Assembly: GCA_020722725.1 (NCBI GenBank)
Contig: DYKG01000001.1
Location: 124,001 to 188,000 of the forward strand
Direction of reading: 5' to 3'
Length of the DNA stretch: 64,000 bases
Source of the DNA: Candidatus Methylomirabilis sp.
Lineage (GTDB): Bacteria > Muiribacteriota > Ozemobacteria > Ozemobacterales > Ozemobacteraceae
Shown here: positions 42,222-50,931 of the stretch, piece by piece
How positions within the stretch are numbered: the stretch's first letter is position 1
Layout of the letters: each line of letters starts with the position of its first letter
Notes under the pieces: generated by a model
Databases searched by the model: none
What the model saw: only the letters and a program-made list of their open reading frames with translations
Told to the model about the DNA's origin: nothing
Program-made: the position numbers and the translations under genes

Positions 42222-43391
42222 TCATTTTTTTCTTTTAAACGCTTTTTTAAAATTTCGCAGCTTGAATGCAAGATTCAACAGCGGGCTTTTATGGGCTTCG
42301 ATTGCATCAACCGGGCAGACTTCCATACAGCAGAAGCATGAAATACAGGTTTTTCGGTCGAATTGAGCCGCTTTGTCAACGATATCTATGGCATTTACCG
42401 GGCAGATTCCTTTGCATCTGCCGCAGCCGATACAGGTTCTGGCTTTTAACGCCGGCCCGGCCCAAACAAGCTTTTTCAGTGAGTTCAACAGCAGATCGGG
42501 CAGGTAATCCTGAACCGGTCTGCCGGGAACCTTATAGTTGGTGATTTTAACATCATTGGGTGAATCACCCTGAAATTCAAGCTGATCAGCATTTGCCGGA
42601 CCCCAGTTCAGTTTGCGGGCGCGATTTAACATGCTGATTGTGTTTTCGTCGATGCCGCCGATTCTGCAGATGGCGCGATCGATGGCAACCGGGCAGGTTG
42701 ATGCCATGACGAAACCGGGAAAAATTCGATTGCCCCCCGCCGGGCCCTGGCCTTCCATGCCTTCAATAGCATCGAGAATCGTTATGCAGGCTGGCAGATG
42801 CCGGGCAAAATCGACAATAAAGTTGCTGAATTCGAGCGACTTGGGAAATACCTTGTGCCATACCGCTTTCTGAAGCCCGGGCACCAGGCCAAACAGGTTT
42901 TTTACCGCACCGGTTATGCGGGTCAGATTATGGGTCTTCAGCTTGGGCAGATTGACGATAAGATCAGCATCAAAAGCAAGTTTAACTACGTGGACCTGAT
43001 GGTTTTGACGATTGGTTGAAATTTCAATTGTTTGTTTGGTAATGGTTTCGAAACAGACCAGCTCAGCCCCTGAATTTTTTGCCGCCTCGGCAAAACCGGT
43101 GCGCGACCAGTATTCTTCGGCACGACCAAAAACTGCCGGCGGACTGTCGCCGATGAGCACTTTTGCCCCGGCTTTGACAAAATACTCAGCAACCGCTTCG
43201 ACGATGGCCGGGTGGGTTGTGGCCGCATGATCGGGGGTTTTGCACGATAGCATGTTGGGTTTGACCAGAACCGTCTGCCCCTTTTTGATCAGCGGCCTTT
43301 CGACGGCGACCTGGTCGAGAAGTTCGGTGACGGCTTCAGCGACTTTCGGGTAATGGTAATCAGGGCATTTTTTCAAATAAATTCTGGTCAT
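42222..43391 (-). CDS. DUF362 protein with two 4Fe-4S clusters
   Basis: A 389-residue cytoplasmic protein. Residues about 25-300 are a DUF362 domain (VLVKPNMLSCKTPDHAATTH, VLIGDSPPAVFGRAEEYW, DADLIVNLPKLKTHNLTRIT, GAVKNLFGLVPG). Residues about 318-372 are a 2x[4Fe-4S] ferredoxin module (CIGCGRCKGICPVNAI and CISCFCCMEVCPVDAI). The family's biochemical activity is not established; it is widespread in anaerobes and facultative bacteria, so the cluster content suggests an electron-transfer role. It lies 1 bp after the STN-like protein gene stops in the reading direction and is part of the envelope operon. Confidence 0.88.
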   Translation of the reverse strand: MTRIYLKKCPDYHYPKVAEAVTELLDQVAVERPLIKKGQTVLVKPNMLSCKTPDHAATTHPAIVEAVAEYFVKAGAKVLIGDSPPAVFGRAEEYWSRTGFAEAAKNSGAELVCFETITKQTIEISTNRQNHQVHVVKLAFDADLIVNLPKLKTHNLTRITGAVKNLFGLVPGLQKAVWHKVFPKSLEFSNFIVDFARHLPACITILDAIEGMEGQGPAGGNRIFPGFVMASTCPVAIDRAICRIGGIDENTISMLNRARKLNWGPANADQLEFQGDSPNDVKITNYKVPGRPVQDYLPDLLLNSLKKLVWAGPALKARTCIGCGRCKGICPVNAIDIVDKAAQFDRKTCISCFCCMEVCPVDAIEAHKSPLLNLAFKLRNFKKAFKRKK

Positions 43392-43392
43392 T

Positions 43393-44385
43393 TTATGGCG
43401 TCTGTCTGATGATTGGATGATTCAACAGGTGGTCTTGAATCAACGGTGGCGGGTTAGGTCCATGTCCTGCCTGAGGCTCATGGGGATCGGCTTTGAGCAA
43501 CGGCAGATCGGGCCAGGGGCCCCTGCTCAGCACTTTGCGTGGCCAGGGTGAGATTTCCAGGCCATATTCGCGTTCGATGATAATGCACTGGTTGAGGTAA
43601 ACGATTTTGCTGAGAATCTGGCCGAACGGAATGTTTCTGAAAGAGCAATAAACGGGAAAATGCAGGTCACGGGGAAACTGAATCGGAGTTTTACCGCCAA
43701 GAGCCAGTTTCTTGAGCACATGTTGAATATCGTCGCCGCGGGAAAATAGAATTCCCGGCTGGTTAAGTCCGGGGTAACGCAGTGAAAGAAGCTCCGGGTG
43801 GCTTTGATTCATGCGTTCCAGCACTTCCGTCCATTCTTCGCCTGCCGGTTTTACGGGCAGAACCAGCATTACCGGCCCGGCGAGGGCAAAACGGTGATGG
43901 GGGGGCAGAAGCTTTTTCATCAATTTGCTGATACTGCCGCCGTGATTGCCGGGCACCACCGCTCCGCCCGCCTGAAAATGCATCACAGCCTGATATCCAA
44001 AGCCATGTGCCAGCAGTTCAACGGTTTCCCACAATGAAATGGGGTGTCCGTAAAATGACCAACCCTGGTGATATCTTGGGCGCTTTTTCGGGTAAAGGTA
44101 GATTTCAACGAAGCTGCCGGTTGATGCCCTTTTGAAAAGAATGCTTTCGCGTCTGATCTGTTCAACTGTCCATTCATCGTCGAGTCGCATCTTGTCGACT
44201 ACGTGGTGTTTCTGCCGGTCATAAATCAGCAGCGCCCTGGGGTTATCCTGGTGATACAAAATTGCTTTAATAACCGGTTCATCGCCGGTGCGTTGCTGGT
44301 ATTCGGCAAAAGCGTCGGCGGGCAGAAAAAAAGAGAAAATAAAAGCTAATACCACCGTTAGGTGCTTGAAGGATTCAGTCTTCAT
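43393..44385 (-). CDS. Exported protein of unknown function with an STN-like C-terminal region
   Basis: The ATG at 44385 gives a proper signal peptide (FKHLTVVLAFIFSFFLPADAFA); a longer frame to 44574 would run through the end of the neighbouring gene and encode only a Lys run. The product has 330 residues. Its body has no motif I can name. The segment FRNIPFGQILSKIVYLNQC near residue 265 resembles the short secretin/TonB N-terminal (STN) fold, suggesting periplasmic docking. It overlaps the upstream gene by 11 bp and is 1 bp from the DUF362 gene. Confidence 0.65.
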   Translation of the reverse strand: MKTESFKHLTVVLAFIFSFFLPADAFAEYQQRTGDEPVIKAILYHQDNPRALLIYDRQKHHVVDKMRLDDEWTVEQIRRESILFKRASTGSFVEIYLYPKKRPRYHQGWSFYGHPISLWETVELLAHGFGYQAVMHFQAGGAVVPGNHGGSISKLMKKLLPPHHRFALAGPVMLVLPVKPAGEEWTEVLERMNQSHPELLSLRYPGLNQPGILFSRGDDIQHVLKKLALGGKTPIQFPRDLHFPVYCSFRNIPFGQILSKIVYLNQCIIIEREYGLEISPWPRKVLSRGPWPDLPLLKADPHEPQAGHGPNPPPLIQDHLLNHPIIRQTP

Positions 44386-45094
44386 TTTGATTATCCAGTT
44401 CTTCTTCTTCTTCTTCTGCTTTTTTCTTGCTTTCAGTATAGAACGATTTGAATTTGCTGGTCGGGCGGTAGAATTGGCGTGAAGGGTCATTTTTTGCCGA
44501 TCTGGCTTCGCCCGTTTTTTTCTGGTCTGAAGGTCGGCCAAAAATGAGTTTCTGCAGCTCAAGAGCTTTGGCAAAGTCTTCTTCGCTCAGCTGTGAAATG
44601 GCCGAGGCAACGTCACTCTTATGGTTGCCGATTAGCTGAAGAAGCTGCGATGCAGCCTCGATGCGACGGTCGAGAGCGACTTTTTCGCTGGTGAGCCGCT
44701 CTTTTTCGCCGGGGTCGGTGATGGTTTTGAGAAGTTCTTCAAGGTCGGTGCGGCTTTTTTCAAGCTTCTGCCGGTTTTCTTCAGAAAAGCCGATGGTGTT
44801 GCTCAGGTTTGCGGTGTCTGAAGCTTTCTTTTCGCTGGTAGCCTTGATTGCTTTTTCCCTGAGCTTCGAAAAATCGGGCAATTTTGGTCTAAAGCGGCCC
44901 CTGCCGGATTCTAAGCCGGCGGCCTGGCCGGTTTCAGGGTCGAGAGGTGCCTGGGGTTGAGCCAGTTCTTTCTGTACCGGTTTGAATTCCACTTCATCCA
45001 TCCAGGCGGGAAAATCGCCAGCGCGGGCGGGCCAAGGCAGCAGCATGGCTGCGAGTATGAGTTTTGGCAAATTTTTGCGGAAAAAATTCAACAT
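44375..45094 (-). CDS. Exported coiled-coil protein with acidic tail
   Basis: A 239-residue protein with an N-terminal signal peptide (LPKLILAAMLLPWPARAG) and a long charged helical region (about residues 75-165, EENRQKLEKSRTDLEELL, AAQLLQLIG-type heptads) likely to form a coiled coil. It ends in a Glu run and DNQNED encoded by repeated GAA codons (CTT triplets on the plus strand at 44401-44416). I recognise no family. It is the first gene of the long minus-strand envelope operon. Confidence 0.68.
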   Translation of the reverse strand: MLNFFRKNLPKLILAAMLLPWPARAGDFPAWMDEVEFKPVQKELAQPQAPLDPETGQAAGLESGRGRFRPKLPDFSKLREKAIKATSEKKASDTANLSNTIGFSEENRQKLEKSRTDLEELLKTITDPGEKERLTSEKVALDRRIEAASQLLQLIGNHKSDVASAISQLSEEDFAKALELQKLIFGRPSDQKKTGEARSAKNDPSRQFYRPTSKFKSFYTESKKKAEEEEEELDNQNED

Positions 45095-45101
45095 GCCGCT
45101 T

Positions 45102-45131
45102 TATGTACCATAGATTATTCATTAATGGCAA
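45102..45131 (-). promoter_or_regulatory. Possible promoter of the 45.1-36.3 kb minus-strand operon
   Basis: On the minus strand TTGCCA (45131-45126) and TACATA (45107-45102) are 18 bp apart, 8 bp before ATG 45094. The close distance would leave almost no leader, so this is uncertain. Confidence 0.35.
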
Positions 45132-45198
45132 TATGGTGCTGCGGGTAAGCAGAATTTTCAGTATAATTTTAAAATAACCTTAAAACAGGAAATCGACC

Positions 45199-46653
45199 AT
45201 GAATAAGCTGAGACTGACCTTTGTTCTGGCATTAGTGCTGGTCTTTACGGTTTTTGCCGATAGGGTTCAGGCTAAAGATACTGAATTCGAATTTTATTAT
45301 CAGACCATTGAAAATGTGGTGCAGATCAATAATCCCAAGCCCGAAGGCTGGTGGGAAACGGCTAAAAGCTGGGTTAAGCGTGGCTATACCGAAGTGATGA
45401 AGACCTGGGATATGGCCTTTGGCCGCAAATATTTTACCGGTGAAGGCACCAAACGCTGGTATTCACGTGAAGACCACTGCACTGCCTACGATGTGAAACG
45501 GGTCAAAGTTAAGAGTGAAGCTCACCTGCTCGGCCTGATGGGTGCCGAATCAGAAGCCGAGCTTACGAACGGGCAGAAAGCCATGCTTGCCGTTTATCGC
45601 CATTCTCTTTCGCAGGCTGTTCAAGAAAGGCATCAATACGGTTATTTTTCGAAGGTTAAGGTTATTCTTTCAGACACCAGCGGCTATGAAGATTCGAACA
45701 AATATCCGCATGTTGAGCGTGATTTCTGGCCATATTCCCAGGGCTCGCTGATTCAGGTTTCTTCGGGCCATTACAACTATGGCGGTTCTGAAGCCGATGC
45801 CAAATCTACTTTTGTGCATGAATATGCCCATTCTCTTGATCGCACGATTAAAGAATTCATTTACCCCTACGGAAAAGATGGTTCGCATTTCAGTAACGAA
45901 ATGACAAAGCCGCGCTCCGCCTTTGTCGAAGGCTGGGCCGAGTTCAATGAAATGCTCGATTCAGAATATGAAGTGAAATCAATGAAGAATTCGATTACCA
46001 AAGTTCGGCTTGAAAGCGGCACCGAAGCTGGAAAATATACTATTTTGCCTTCCGATTCCCCGAATTTGAGCGGCCAAAATCTGCTGGCAGTAGAAGGCAT
46101 CAATGCCATGATTCTTTATCGGCTGGCCAATGAGATTCCTGATGGTCGGCGCAAGATTTTTGAAACATTTCAAAGCACCAACTGGAAAGTTTTTCGCTCG
46201 CTGAGCACCTTTGCCAGGGATTTTGCCCGCCGGTATCCCGAAGATGCCGGTGCTTTGGCAGGAATCATCGATGCAGAAAGCAAATACCGGCTTTCTTCCG
46301 CTGAATTGACCAAATTTGCTGGTGACAGCAGCGGAATGCGGGATTACCTGGAAAATCGGCCGACTGATGCTGCCGCAGGCGCTGGAGTAGCCGCATCGGC
46401 ACAGTCACCGGTTGCGCCGCCTCCCCAGACTTCTTCATTGGCGGAAGCGGCAGTCATGTCAGCCCAGGATTTTGCTGAAGCTTTGAAAAATGCCCACAAT
46501 TCAATGATTCAGGCTCAGCAGGAATATGTTGAAGCGGTAAAAAGCGAGGCCGATGCGGCGACAATTCTTGAGATGCAGAAGAAACTTTCGGAAAAGAAGC
46601 AGGTTTTTGAAAGCCTGCGCCGCTTGCGAAGGGCGGCAAGGCACAGTCGTTAA
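45199..46653 (+). CDS. Exported zinc-metallopeptidase-like protein (HExxH)
   Basis: A 484-residue protein with a signal peptide (residues about 4-25). STFVHEYAHSLDRTIKEF (HEYAH at about residues 207-211) is an HExxH zinc site. About 40 residues later AFVEGWAEFNEML supplies a plausible third ligand Glu, the gluzincin layout. I cannot assign a MEROPS family. The C-terminal ~75 residues are Ala/Gln-rich then a coiled coil rich in Glu and Lys, ending in a basic cluster (RRLRRAARHSR). A TATAAT box lies at 45162-45167 without a clear -35. Substrate unknown; an envelope or extracellular target is likely. Confidence 0.72.
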   Translation: MNKLRLTFVLALVLVFTVFADRVQAKDTEFEFYYQTIENVVQINNPKPEGWWETAKSWVKRGYTEVMKTWDMAFGRKYFTGEGTKRWYSREDHCTAYDVKRVKVKSEAHLLGLMGAESEAELTNGQKAMLAVYRHSLSQAVQERHQYGYFSKVKVILSDTSGYEDSNKYPHVERDFWPYSQGSLIQVSSGHYNYGGSEADAKSTFVHEYAHSLDRTIKEFIYPYGKDGSHFSNEMTKPRSAFVEGWAEFNEMLDSEYEVKSMKNSITKVRLESGTEAGKYTILPSDSPNLSGQNLLAVEGINAMILYRLANEIPDGRRKIFETFQSTNWKVFRSLSTFARDFARRYPEDAGALAGIIDAESKYRLSSAELTKFAGDSSGMRDYLENRPTDAAAGAGVAASAQSPVAPPPQTSSLAEAAVMSAQDFAEALKNAHNSMIQAQQEYVEAVKSEADAATILEMQKKLSEKKQVFESLRRLRRAARHSR

Positions 46654-47276
46654 TCGAGGGTTTTTAATTCTTTCAGCAGGTTCTGGTAAAGCTCTTCAGC
46701 CCATTTGGGCAGTCCGGCGATGGTCATTGCCTTTTCGATACCGCTTTTTCTCAGGTCGTAGGGGGCAATGATCACCTTGATTTTGTCGATGCCGGTTTTC
46801 GCGGCAAGCACAAAGAGATCTTCGATGGGCCCATCGCCGATAGCCAGACAGCCGCTCGAAACCTGGTTGCCGTGAATCATGATATTGCTGCCCGGGCTGA
46901 AGCGCCCGTCTGACCTGGCTTTTCGGTGGTCGAACTCATTGGGGTAATTGAGCTTGAGCGCCAGATGATACAGGCTGTTGGGGTTGAGAAAATCGATGAG
47001 GTAAACCCCCTCGGGCACTTGCCGGTCACCTTCGCGCAGTTTTGGCCCAGGATGACCACTTGCGGCCAGAAGTTGGTAGGTTTTGAGTGTGGCGAATTTG
47101 TCGGTACGTTTGTCTTTAACGTAAACTTCAAGAATTTTTTCTTCTTTGAACGCGGCTAAAATCATGGCTTCAGGCGGGTACTGAAGATTTTCGAGCGAAA
47201 AATACTCTTTGAGCCTGGGTTCAACTACAGGTTTAAGCTCGGCCAGCCGTTCTTCAAGCGTTTTTCTTGCGTTCAT
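46650..47276 (-). CDS. L,D-transpeptidase-fold (YkuD) protein without a signal peptide
   Basis: ATG 47276 gives 208 residues; the longer frame to 47351 has no better site. The YkuD catalytic pattern is present as MIHGNQVSSGCLAIGD, with His and the nucleophilic Cys in SSGC. VYLIDFLNPNSLYHLALKLNYP matches the substrate-side strand. YkuD enzymes make 3-3 peptidoglycan crosslinks or anchor lipoproteins in the periplasm, but no signal peptide or transmembrane helix is visible here. Either the start is upstream or it is a cytoplasmic/atypically exported member. Its stop overlaps the stop of the peptidase-like gene by 4 bp. Confidence 0.82.
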   Translation of the reverse strand: MNARKTLEERLAELKPVVEPRLKEYFSLENLQYPPEAMILAAFKEEKILEVYVKDKRTDKFATLKTYQLLAASGHPGPKLREGDRQVPEGVYLIDFLNPNSLYHLALKLNYPNEFDHRKARSDGRFSPGSNIMIHGNQVSSGCLAIGDGPIEDLFVLAAKTGIDKIKVIIAPYDLRKSGIEKAMTIAGLPKWAEELYQNLLKELKTLD

Positions 47277-47423
47277 AACATGATTCCTGTCAAAATATCC
47301 ATTTGATCTAATACGCTGGATTACTCTATATTGCCAAAAGATATACGTCAAGCAACTTAAATCTGTTTTGATGATAATTTGTCAAGTTTGGGATACAGTT
47401 TGGCTGAACAATCTGATTCATAT

Positions 47424-47490
47424 TCAATGACCGCCTTTTGTTGGTTGCTGATCCCGTTTGGCGGGCAGCCTGTCGAACCATCGAAGCGGC
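47424..47490. repeat. Dispersed intergenic repeat, copy D
   Basis: TCAATGACCGCCTTTT at the left end is identical to copy C. GCTGATCCCGTTTGGCGGGCAG and GTCGAACCATCGAAGCGG at the right align with copy A. An internal inverted repeat (CCCGTTTGGCGGG-like) suggests it folds. It lies between two convergently/divergently unrelated genes. Confidence 0.7.
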
Positions 47491-47595
47491 AGGGGAGAAC
47501 CGAAAACGTTCAATGAGCTTAATATAGCAATTGAAACTGAGAGTGTCTGACAAATATGGGAGCTTGGCGGTTTTTTTTCAGTTTTTTACGAGGGG

Positions 47596-47623
47596 TTGCT
47601 TTTAATTGTAGTGTGAGTATATT
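47596..47623 (+). promoter_or_regulatory. Possible promoter of the RsbW-like gene
   Basis: TTGCTT at 47596-47601 and TATATT at 47618-47623 with a 16-bp spacer, very close to ATG 47635, so the message would be almost leaderless. Confidence 0.35.
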
Positions 47624-47634
47624 TTAAGTATAGG

Positions 47635-48096
47635 ATGCGGATGAAAAAGTTTCCCGAGCAGATGGTTCTTAAATTCAATGACCCCCGGTATTTTTCGATT
47701 GTTAAGAAAAATACGGAGCTTCTTGCGCGGCGCATGGGGTTTAATGAAAACCGTATTTTTGATCTGGCGATGGCGGTCGAAGAAGCTTACGTCAATGCCA
47801 TTGAACATGGCGGAAAAGGCAGCGAGCTGAATCTGAAGGTTGAATTTCTTGTATATCCTGATCGGCTCGAAATTTCCGTTTCAGATACCGGCTGCGGGTT
47901 TGATCTTACACGAATCGAGATTCCTAAAACCCTCAAAAATCTTGAGGGGGTAAGGGGACGCGGCCTTGGCTTGATCAAAAGGCTTTCTGATCGCTTTGTT
48001 TTAAGCTCTGTTCCTGGCAGCGGCACACTGATAAAAATTATTAAATTCGTTTCGTCGCGTCGCGCCAGAAAATCCATGAGTCTGGAAAATATTTGA
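47635..48096 (+). CDS. RsbW/SpoIIAB-type anti-sigma factor serine kinase (GHKL ATPase)
   Basis: A 153-residue single-domain GHKL ATPase. The N box AVEEAYVNAIEHGG, the G1 box VSDTGCGFDL and the G2 box GRGLGLIKRL are intact and match the RsbW/BtrW class, which phosphorylates an STAS anti-anti-sigma partner and binds a sigma factor. No STAS protein or sigma factor is adjacent, so the partner must lie elsewhere. The start ATG 47635 has an in-frame ATG 6 bp later (47641), and neither has a good ribosome binding site. It overlaps the esterase start by one base. Confidence 0.88.
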   Translation: MRMKKFPEQMVLKFNDPRYFSIVKKNTELLARRMGFNENRIFDLAMAVEEAYVNAIEHGGKGSELNLKVEFLVYPDRLEISVSDTGCGFDLTRIEIPKTLKNLEGVRGRGLGLIKRLSDRFVLSSVPGSGTLIKIIKFVSSRRARKSMSLENI

Positions 48097-49115
48097 TGTT
48101 AAAAAGATATTTAAAATTTCCGGTGCTGGTTTTTGTTCTTTTTATGGCTTTTAACTCTGTTGCTTCGGGGCAATGGTTGCGTAACAAGATCAAGGAAAAA
48201 ATGCGGGAACGCATGGATCAAAAAGCTCTGACCCAGGAAGTTAAATCGCAGTTCTGCGAAATGACCCACGATTCAATCAAACGTTCGTATTATTTGTATA
48301 TGCCGTCAAACTGGGATAAAAAAACGCCTTTACCGCTGGTATTTCTTTTTCATGGCGGTGGTGGCGGTGCCAGGAGTGCTCTTTATTATTACGAACTTGA
48401 GAAAAAGGCAGAAGAAGCTGGTTTTATGCTGATTGCGCCCAATGGCACCGGTGAAAGCAGGCATGTTCTGCTGACCTGGAACGTTGGTTTTGGTTTTGGC
48501 TATGCCCACAAAAACAAGATTGACGACGTTTCTTTTGTAAAGGCCGTTCTGGCAAAGGTTGAAGGCGAATACCCCATCGATCAGAAAAGAATTTATGCCA
48601 CCGGTTTATCGAACGGTGCAATTTTTTGCCATTTCCTCGCCGCCGATCCTGACAGCGGAATCGCGGCAATCGCTCCGGTTGTCGGCACGGCAGGCGGGCG
48701 TGAGCAGCACGAAAAAAACTGGCATAAGCCTGCGAAACCAGAAGTTCCGGTTTCGGTCTGCATCATTCAGGGGTTGATTGACGAGCATATGCCGATTAAC
48801 GGAGGTCTTCAGGCAAAATCAATATCCGAACCACGTTATATGCTCTCGGCGTCTGCCACCATTGATTTCTGGGTGCAGGCAAACCAATGCGCCTCTCAAG
48901 ATCCGCCAACGTTTTTGCCGGACTACAATGCCACTTTACATCATTTCCCCGGCGGAAAAAACAATACTGAAGTAAGTGCTTATGTGATTCATGATATGGG
49001 GCATGCCTGGCCTGGGTCGAGCCGGGTTCCACGCGCTGGCTCTGACAAGCCTTCAGCGAAATTCCCCGGCAACGACATCATCTGGGAGTTCTTCAAGAAT
49101 CACCCCAGACCATGA
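48096..49115 (+). CDS. Exported PHB-depolymerase/feruloyl-esterase-like alpha/beta hydrolase
   Basis: ATG 48096 shares its A with the TGA of the kinase gene. The 339-residue product has a signal peptide (PVLVFVLFMAFNSVASG). An alpha/beta-hydrolase of the polyhydroxybutyrate depolymerase (LpqC) type follows. The oxyanion-side motif is PLVFLFHGGGGGA, the nucleophile lies in YATGLSNGAIFCH (GLSNG), the acid is probably Asp in QGLIDEHMPI, and the His lies in IHDMGHAWPG. It probably cleaves esters outside the cytoplasm. The substrate could be polyester, feruloylated polysaccharide or another ester. Confidence 0.9.
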   Translation: MLKRYLKFPVLVFVLFMAFNSVASGQWLRNKIKEKMRERMDQKALTQEVKSQFCEMTHDSIKRSYYLYMPSNWDKKTPLPLVFLFHGGGGGARSALYYYELEKKAEEAGFMLIAPNGTGESRHVLLTWNVGFGFGYAHKNKIDDVSFVKAVLAKVEGEYPIDQKRIYATGLSNGAIFCHFLAADPDSGIAAIAPVVGTAGGREQHEKNWHKPAKPEVPVSVCIIQGLIDEHMPINGGLQAKSISEPRYMLSASATIDFWVQANQCASQDPPTFLPDYNATLHHFPGGKNNTEVSAYVIHDMGHAWPGSSRVPRAGSDKPSAKFPGNDIIWEFFKNHPRP

Positions 49116-49125
49116 GCTTTGGCTT

Positions 49126-50919
49126 TTAATCGCCGATTTCCATTTTGAGCCGATCCATGCGCTCTTTGACTTTGCCGGTATCGAGATTTTGAAATTTTTC
49201 GGGCAGAAAGCGCTGGTCGGTGCATTCAATAACTGCTGCCAGATCCATGAATTCAAGGCGGGATGAGTGACTCATCGGGCGATAGGTTTTCATGGCTTCG
49301 GCAATGAAGTGGCCGATCGGTTTAGCGTCGGGCTCATCGCACTGCAGCTCAAACTGGCGCGAAGCCATGATCAAAATTCCTTCCATTTCGTTGCCGCCGA
49401 TGTCAAGATTATCGGGAAAAACCGGAATTTCTTCTGTATTGAGCTTAACCTTGTTTTTCTTTGCCAGAGCAATGAAAAGGTCTTTCTTGTCTTCGGCAGT
49501 CTGTGGGGCAAACAGGGGAATATGCACATCAAGACGTCCGACACGTTTGAGATCAACTTCGAGCAGATCAGGCCTTGATGTGGCAAAGATCCAGAAAATG
49601 CGGCCACGGTTGCGGGTATCTGCCATTTCACGGGCAAGCATCGCATAAATGCGGCCCGAAACCCCTGAATCGCCTGAGCCGGCACCGCGTTTGCCGGCCA
49701 CCTGGTCGGCTTCATCGATAAACACGATAACTTGACCCATGGCATGCAGAATCTTGAAAATTGCTTCAAGGTTGCCTTCGGTGGCCCCGACCCATTTGTC
49801 GCGGAAATTTTTGAGTTCAACACAGGGAACTCCGGCCTCGCCGGCAAAACATTCAACCAGATAGGTTTTTCCGGTGCCAATGCGACCGGTAATCAGATAC
49901 CCCATTGGCAGAGCTTTGAGTTTGCCTTTCTTCATCAGCTGGGCATCCTGGCGCAGCCATTGTTTGGCTTCGTGGTGGGCGGCCACATCGTCGAGAGTTC
50001 TGGTCGATTCAACGAAAACAATGCGACCCGATGCTGATTTCTCGATCATCTCTTTTTTTACATCGCGCAGATAATCCATGGTAATGCGCTTTTTGTTCTT
50101 AACTGCCCGTTCAATAAGGTTTTGTACATCGATGCATGAAAGCCCTTCGAGCTTCTGAGCCAGCGATTCTCGCTCGACATCGCAGATTTCGCCAAAGTTC
50201 CGAATTGAAGCGGTAATTGCCTGAACAAAATTCAACACCTGATCTGAAGTGGGCAGCTCGATTTGAATCTTGGCAGAGCGCGGGTTTTCGACGAGCTGGC
50301 GATTCATGTCGTTGAGATTTTCAGCGATCAGACAGGTAGAAATGTAGGCATTGGTGATCGAAGGGTCAGAGGCCCAGTCGAGAATGCGAATCAGGGTGTC
50401 TACGGTTTCCGGGCTGGTGTAGGCAATTTCAGATCTGGGCAGCAGATATTCTGCATACTCGACAATGATTGCAATTCTGATCGGGTTGGCAACCATTTTC
50501 CCGTCTTTGTCGCTGCGGGTGCGGTTTAGACCGTATCTGATGAAACGGTCAATAAGTGCAAGTGCTTTTTTGGGCTCTTTGGGCAGCGAATTGGCTTCAA
50601 TCAGCGTCTGTTCACCAGAATTTGCCGCTGAAAAGCCGGTTCGGTGAAAGCTGTCGAAAGCCTTGAGAAAATTGAAGAAAATTTCACTGCCTTTGCAGGT
50701 TCTGATTCCGTGACCGCGGTCGTAGCTGATAACGACTTCGAAAGGGGCAAACATGATATTGGTCAGAAAATCTTTCAATGAAAGGCATTGCAACTGATTG
50801 CCGGTTTCTGATTTGAAACTGACCCAGTCGTTGATGTTGCCGTAGAGAACGAACTGACTGATTGAACCGCTTTTGAAAATTTCGGCCATTTCGCCGGCCC
50901 AGCCAGGATAATTGGTCAT
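49126..50919 (-). CDS. Tandem AAA+ ATPase with a degenerate first module
   Basis: A 597-residue cytoplasmic protein. Residues about 300-540 are a full AAA+ module: Walker A GRIGTGKT (345-352), Walker B VIVFIDEAD (396-404), sensor FATSRPDLL and the arginine-finger region KRVGRLDVHIPLF. Residues about 15-295 look like a second AAA+ fold that has lost its P-loop: FVLYGNINDWV at the start, then IAIIVEYAEYLLP (149-161) in the Walker B position and STCLIAENLNDMNRQL where sensor 1 sits. AAA+ modules usually remodel proteins as hexamers. It is the last gene of the PspA/ABC operon, 12 bp after the coiled-coil membrane-protein gene, and may act on PspA or the transporter (inference). Confidence 0.88.
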   Translation of the reverse strand: MTNYPGWAGEMAEIFKSGSISQFVLYGNINDWVSFKSETGNQLQCLSLKDFLTNIMFAPFEVVISYDRGHGIRTCKGSEIFFNFLKAFDSFHRTGFSAANSGEQTLIEANSLPKEPKKALALIDRFIRYGLNRTRSDKDGKMVANPIRIAIIVEYAEYLLPRSEIAYTSPETVDTLIRILDWASDPSITNAYISTCLIAENLNDMNRQLVENPRSAKIQIELPTSDQVLNFVQAITASIRNFGEICDVERESLAQKLEGLSCIDVQNLIERAVKNKKRITMDYLRDVKKEMIEKSASGRIVFVESTRTLDDVAAHHEAKQWLRQDAQLMKKGKLKALPMGYLITGRIGTGKTYLVECFAGEAGVPCVELKNFRDKWVGATEGNLEAIFKILHAMGQVIVFIDEADQVAGKRGAGSGDSGVSGRIYAMLAREMADTRNRGRIFWIFATSRPDLLEVDLKRVGRLDVHIPLFAPQTAEDKKDLFIALAKKNKVKLNTEEIPVFPDNLDIGGNEMEGILIMASRQFELQCDEPDAKPIGHFIAEAMKTYRPMSHSSRLEFMDLAAVIECTDQRFLPEKFQNLDTGKVKERMDRLKMEIGD

Positions 50920-50931
50920 GATCTGCTTCCT

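Larger units (their letters stand above)
47277..47634. other. Gene-free 358-bp interval
   Basis: This stretch holds dispersed repeat copy D (47424-47490) and a possible promoter of the RsbW-like gene. Open frames here are short and their translations follow the repeat, so I call no gene. Confidence 0.6.

Noticed and set aside
44401..44416. CTT triplet run as a microsatellite
   Set aside because: It encodes an acidic Glu tail of an exported coiled-coil protein; short and explained by coding.
47326..47553. Short minus-strand frame in the 47.3-47.6 kb gap
   Set aside because: Its translation mostly follows the dispersed repeat (copy D); no ribosome binding site or domain.
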